From: Agapanthus africanus
Taxonomy: Eukaryota; Streptophyta; Magnoliopsida; Asparagales; Amaryllidaceae
DNA length: 64,000 bases
Assembly: GCA_030015575.1 (NCBI GenBank)
Contig: CM057346.1
Span: 116,479,899-116,543,898, forward strand
Direction of reading: 5' to 3'
The stretch's first letter is position 1; every line of letters begins with the position of its first letter. Below, piece by piece: positions 59,146 through 64,000 of the stretch. The translations under genes were made by a program, and so were the position numbers. The notes beneath the pieces are model-generated. The model saw only the letters and a program-made list of their open reading frames with translations, searched no databases and was not told the DNA's origin.

Positions 59146-60705
59146 ATGTCACGTTTTAATCAAGATAATAATATGGATGTATTGATCGAACCCGCTTATT
59201 ATACCGGGCTAGGGAACATTGGTTCTGCCAACAAAGTATGGACTTTGGAAGTTGCTCCTGAAGGGGTAAAACCCATTAGGAGCAAGTGGATCTTTAAGAA
59301 GAAAATTGGTGTAGATGGAAAGGTTGAGACCTTAAAAGCTAGACTTGCAGCAAAAGGTTTTCGTCAATGAACAGGTGTCGTTTATGATGAGACCTTTTCT
59401 CCAGTGGTTATGCTTAAGTCCGTCAGGATCCTACTTGCCATTACTGCATACCATGACTATGAAATCTGGCAGATGGATGTCAAGACCGCTTTTCTAAATG
59501 GTGATTTAGAAGAGAGCATGTATATGACACATCCAGAGGGCTTCGTAGATAGTGGGAGCAGCGGAAAGATGTGAAAGCTGCTTAAATCAATTTACGGATT
59601 AAAGCAGGCATCGCGGAGTTGGAACATCTTTTTTGATATAGCAGTCAAAGAGTTTGACTTCAGTAAAAACATAGATGAACTATGTATATATAAAAAGGTT
59701 GTAGAGAGTAAGGTTGTCTTCCTCATATTGTACGTGGATGACATACTCTTGATAGGAAATGATGTTCCTATGTTGCATTCGGTCAAACTCTTCCTATCAT
59801 AAAAGTTCTCCATGAAAGATCTGGGTGATGCCTCCTACATCCTGGGGATAAAGATCTATGTTGGAATTGTCCCAATCCAGGTACATAGACACCGTACTAA
59901 AGAGGTTTAGTATGGAAGATTCTAAGCATGGTAATTTACCCGCTTGCTTAGGAATCACTCTCTCCAAAGAGATGTCTCCCAAGATTGATTTGGAGAGGGC
60001 TCGCATGAACGTGATACCCTATACTTCTGTAGTTGGGTCTATCATGTACGCGATGTTATGCGCCAGACCGAATGTAGCTTACGCATTTAGTGTTGTAAGT
60101 AGGTATCAATCAGACATATAGGAGAAGCACTGGATAGTTGTGAATAACATTCTTAAGTACTTGAGAAGGACTAAAGAGATGTTCTTGGTGTATGGTAACT
60201 AAGAACTCCAAGTGGAGACCTTTCCCGATTCGAGCTTCCAGAGTGATAAGGACGACAGAAAGTCTGTCTCGGGCTTTGTCTTCGCCCTCAATGGAGGGGT
60301 GGTATGTTGGAAGAGTTCCAAGTAAGATACCATTGCAGACTTGATGATGGAGGCTGAATACATCGCTGCCAACGATGCTGCCAAAGAGGCTGTCTGGATG
60401 AAGAAGTTCATTGCTGAACTTAGTATGGTTCCATACATTGAAAATCCATTACCCTTGTATTGTGATAATAATGGAGCTGTGGCTTTTGCCAAAGAACCCC
60501 GGTCCCATCAGCGATCCAGCCATATTCTGAGGCGGTATCACCTAATCCTGGAGATAGTTGATCGCTGAGAGATCGAGATCAGGAGAGTAGACACAAAGGA
60601 CAACACGGCGGATCCTCTTACGAAGGCCCTCCTCCAGACGCGGTTTGAAAGACTTTTTAGGATGTTGGGTATGCGATACTACAGTAACTGGCCTTAGTGT
60701 AAGTA
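59146..60705 (+). pseudogene. C3 pol relic: N-terminal leader peptide joined to RT, then RNase H
   Basis: It starts at atg 59146 (MSRFNQDNNMDVLIEP). After about 28 codons it passes in frame into RT text ANKVWTLEVAPEG and SKWIFKKKIGVDGKVETLKA. Protease and integrase are deleted at about 59228. Stops follow GFRQ (59368-59370), GKM (59572-59574) and the LFLS block (near 59799). The RT catalytic motif LYVDDILLIGND (59730-59765) is intact, as is SMKDLG. The connection (SIMYAMLCARPNVAYAFSVVSRYQSD, 60040-60118) and RNase H (MEAEYIAANDAAKEAVWMKK, LYCDNNGAVAFAKEPRSHQ, DNTADPLTKAL) are readable with more stops. It is closest to Angela/Tork copia. Confidence 0.9.
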
Positions 60706-60711
60706 GGAGAT

Positions 60712-60779
60712 TGTCAGAAATATGTATGCCATAGATGCCATTATTGTATATTATAGTGGATGCTTGGACATGACAGTAT
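60712..60779 (+). repeat. C3 3' LTR stub
   Basis: tgtcagaaatatgtatgcc...ggacat matches the C3 5' LTR start, after PPT-like aagtaggagat. An internal deletion joins ggacat to gacagtat. It ends where C4 begins. Confidence 0.85.
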
Positions 60780-62986
60780 TGTAGGATTCCTAGGCACACT
60801 CATGAGGTTCTACAACTGATCAACCATGCCAAATTCAAAAAATAATGTGCCGAGAAACCCTATGCAAGATCGTTGACTAGAGGATAGGCGAAAACTAAAC
60901 AAGTTAACAACTTAACTACTAAGTGAAAGAGACTACAACCTTTGTAGATCCGGTCCTCCACTTCTTTAGCTCCGTGTTGGCGTCCCTCCGCTGCGATCAT
61001 CGGAATCCCGGACTCTAGCGTCGGTTTCATCGGAGAAATGGGCGGGCTAGGTCGTTGACTTCGATGCCGAAGATGATCTACGTCGAGGCGACTCAAACTC
61101 AAGCTCCACCTTTACCAGGTCATGGAACTTGTGAAGATAACACACTCTACTACATGGCAAGTAGTAGAGGATGAAGAAATAGGAAGTGGGTTCACTTTAG
61201 AATTAGGTTTCTCACTTAATTTCATCACTTGGAATTTTCAAGAATGGTTTCTTCACTTGAAGAAGAAGATGAAGAAGAAGAAAGAATATGAATTATTCTT
61301 GAAAATAATAAATCAAGTGAATACTTATCATAATGAAACCATGGGTGAGGCTAACACATGTAGAGAATAAACTACGGTTTAGGTGTAATGGTTAGGTTAA
61401 GGAAAAAACAAAATGGCAAAGACTTTCAAATCTTCATGAAGCTTCAAGAATAAAACAAAGCAAGCCTCCATTTTATTTTTGCCAAAATGAATAAAGAAAA
61501 TAAATAAAACAAATTAAAACCTAACCATTAACCTAAAGATGGTTTAAATCAAACATACACCCAAGTTTGCATGTATCATCAAACATGAAACAAACTAGTG
61601 CACAAACATATATCATATATATACAATGTGCACAATCAAGTGAGATAATCAATCTTAAGTGAACAATACTAGTCAATGTAAAGTAATATATCTAATATAT
61701 AATTATACATTAAATCATTAAATCAACACTTGATTTAATGATCTGGTCATACTGCACATAACCGACTAATATCAAGTGTATCAATATATCGAATCAACAT
61801 TTTAATTTGGTAACCCGGCTATATCTTATATAACCGTCCGATGATACAAGTCGCGAGAATAGGATTCAGTATCACATACTGGTATTATTCTCGGTTCCGC
61901 ACATATCTCATATGCGCTCCTATTTCGTTTCGCTTGAGCCAGGAAACCTCTGTGTAGGACTCTAAAGACTCGTCAATATGCCGGCAGCAGGTGATGATCA
62001 TATCAAACGCCCACAAGCCGCAAGCGGTCTGCTAAACGTAATGGCCACCCGGGTATTGAGTGATCAGAAGATCAACGAGCAAGCCCGCTCACACTCCTGT
62101 GAATCCAACCAGTAACACTTACCGTACAGTCCGGTCTGTTCGTCTGATATGTCGCATATCTCGCCTAGGGGTGGTAAACGTCAGACCCCAGTAGCTTGAT
62201 AGGTCATGCCAATGTAAGGTCCATAACAAGCGTGAAACTACTGATAACTCTTACTAGTATATCACTGCAACCCTGGCCAGGGATTTCCAGTTATGGCCAG
62301 TCGAGCATAGCGCAACATCAACCCCCAATACCGGGAGAGACGAATCTTCTCCTATCGCTCATTGCCTCTATGTGAATCGGGACTGTACCCAAAAACCACA
62401 TGTTTGCACGACTCAGTAGAGCCGTGGTAGGGTGGAAATCAAAGCACAGTGGGAGACACACAAGACTCTATGACGATCTCGGGTCAACAGACTAAGCTGT
62501 ACCAGTGTCACCAGAGAACTGCCATCTGACGTGAGGTATAATACCATTTGGGAGTTCTCGGCAAGTCCGTTCAGTGTACCCAGTCTCCACTGAGCACCCG
62601 CATACCATCTCTGATGTCAAACACCAATGGATATGGGATCATCCATCGCCCATCACATGGGTCGAGAAGATATACGCTAGTCTACTCTGGAATATCGATG
62701 CCCCGTCTCGATATTCCCTCGACTAGGAACATTGAAGGATGTACTCATGGACTACCGAGGCCCCACTAGTATGATCTGCATCATAGTCCTGGAAGTCGAG
62801 TATACATCTTAAGGGCTTTATCAACATGTAACAGAGAGACAGAAAGTATACATGTTAAGATAAAGAGCAACCAGATAGCGTACTATCATGTCGAGCAAGA
62901 AAGTCCTACCAATATATGTCACAGCATCCACTACAATATACATCCTATGTACAGTAATGGCCTCTAGGGCATACATATAACTAACA
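60780..62986 (-). repeat. C4 3' LTR
   Basis: Complement of tgttagttatatg...ctaca ends. It aligns throughout with 6380-8590, including the gaa-rich stretch (61260-61285) and palindromic modules (about 61714-61834). Confidence 0.93.
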
Positions 62987-62999
62987 ATCTCCCACTTGC

Positions 63000-64000
63000 A
63001 CTAGGGCTATCTGTAGCAGTGGTTGCAGTATCAAATACTCAACCATCCCATAAAAGTCTCTCTTTGGGAAAAGGCCTTTGTGAGTGGATCCGCCGTGTTG
63101 TCCTCTGAGTCTACTCTCCTAATCTCGATCACCCTGGAGATCAACTATCTCCATGATCAGGTGATGCTGCCTCAGAATATGTCTGGGTTACTGATGGGAC
63201 CAGGGTCCCTGGGCCAAAGCCATACTTCCATTGTTACACAATGGTAGGAACCTAGTTCATCTCATGAACCAATATACACCCAAACTGCCTCTTTGGTAGT
63301 ATCTTTAATAGCGATGTTACCAGCCTCTATCGTCTAGTTTGCCACGGTATCTAGCTTGGAACTCTTCCAACATACCGTCCCTCTACTGAGGGTAAAGACA
63401 ATGCCTGCGACTGACATTCAGTCGTCCTTATCAGTCTGGGACTTTCCCAGTGATTCTCCCCAGGATCGATTGATACCAACTCACTAAACCTAGTGAGAAC
63501 CCTAACATCCATTTAGATCTATCTCATAGATCCAAATCCCAGGATTTAGGAGGTATCACCTTTATCCTATTTGGAGAATCCTTGTGATAAGAAGAGATTG
63601 ACCGTTCGCAGTATAGGAAACTCCTTTTCCTATCAAGAGTATGTTGTCCACGTACAATACGAGGATGAACACCTTACTCTCTACTACCTTTTTGTATACA
63701 CAAGGTTCATCTACCATTTTGATGAAGTCAAACTCTTTGACTACCACATCAAAACAGACGTTCCAACTCCGCGATGCCTGCTTTATCTTGTAAAGCAACT
63801 TGCACACGTTTCCGCTGCTCCCACGATTTACGAAGCCCTCTGGCTGTGTTCTTATAGACGTTCTCTTCTAAATCATTATTTAGAAAAGCAGTCATGGCAC
63901 CCAACCACCAGATATCGTAGTAATGGTATGTAGCAATGGCAAGTAGGATCTGGATGGACTTAAGCATAGCCACTGGAAAAAGGTTTCATTATTATCCACG
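63000..64000 (-). pseudogene. C4 RNase H and RT relic
   Basis: On the minus strand: RT pieces AMLKSIQILLAIATYHYYDIW (near 63910-63973), KQASRSWNV (near 63770) and LYVDNILLIG (near 63635-63665). YVDD is changed to YVDN, which removes a catalytic Asp. The same RT-RNase H deletion as in C1 and C2 follows (about 63450-63600). The RNase H tail near 63060-63110 is broken. Confidence 0.87.

Larger units (their letters stand above)
43291..60779 (+). mobile_element. C3: Ty1/copia element split by LARD, 3' LTR truncated
   Basis: 5' LTR in two pieces (43291-45288 and 56164-56454, together about 2.29 kb), PBS 56455-56466, leader, pol relic, PPT, and only about 68 bp of 3' LTR (60712-60779) before C4. 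It belongs to the C2 family but a different branch: it lacks the leader duplication, keeps the RT-RNase H connection and an intact YVDD, and has four LTR palindrome modules. The target duplication cannot be assessed. Confidence 0.9.
60780..64000 (-). mobile_element. C4: Ty1/copia element, minus strand, right part outside window
   Basis: 3' LTR 60780-62986 (2207 bp), PPT complement (atctcccacttgc, 62987-62999) and about 1 kb of pol relic up to the window end. It is the same subfamily as C1 and C2. Left flank agtat (60775-60779) would be the target site; the partner is outside the window. Confidence 0.9.

Noticed and set aside
1-64000. Endogenous pararetrovirus or DNA transposon content
   Set aside because: All recognisable protein motifs fit copia or gypsy LTR elements in their usual order; no movement protein, coat or transposase motif was seen.

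Overview
This 64 kb window is a block of nested LTR retrotransposons from a seed-plant nuclear genome. I found no host gene, tRNA, rRNA or CRISPR array. The evidence for a plant is Ty1/copia elements of Angela/Tork-like type, a Ty3/gypsy chromovirus of Tekay/Del-like type with a C-terminal chromodomain, primer-binding sites complementary to initiator tRNA-Met (tggtatcagagc), and deep nesting of very long LTRs. The species cannot be named from the sequence. Element names (C0 to C4, G1, S1, S2, LARD) are mine.

Layout. C1, a minus-strand copia, occupies 1-8590 and its 3' LTR runs off the left edge. It lies in the 5' LTR of an older plus-strand copia, C0, which survives as four LTR pieces (8591-9191, 19551-19932, 27205-27589, 38503-38525) followed by a decayed PBS, leader and pol (38526-42708). 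Three more insertions split that LTR: C2, a complete plus-strand copia (9192-19550, TSD cattc); S1, a gypsy solo LTR (19933-27199, TSD aaacc), itself holding the copia solo LTR S2 (24544-26667); and G1, a complete Tekay-like gypsy (27590-38497, TSD ccagt). Two LTR scraps follow (42709-43290). C3, a plus-strand copia (43291-60779), has its 5' LTR split by a minus-strand large retrotransposon derivative, LARD (45289-56158, TSD gagag). C4, a minus-strand copia, runs off the right edge (60780-64000).

Activity and age. Every pol reading frame is broken. LTR pairs are nonetheless close. By hand reading, LARD differs by about 12 events in 4.5 kb, C2 by about 19 substitutions in 2222 bp, and G1 by roughly 1 percent. 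C0, C1, C2 and C3 have no recognisable gag between leader and pol. C1, C2 and C4 share internal deletions, so this family probably spread as a defective lineage using proteins supplied in trans.

Most interesting signals. The copia leaders (2.5-3.1 kb, non-coding) hold hairpins whose stems covary between copies: a run of three hairpins with a common apex, a ccgttag/ctaacgg hairpin and a GC-rich hairpin about 200 bp after the PBS. The copia LTRs carry arrays of two palindromes with 3-bp centres. The LARD interior carries 17-bp inverted repeats spaced about 31 bp apart. All are inference from reading the sequence and can be tested by alignment and folding.
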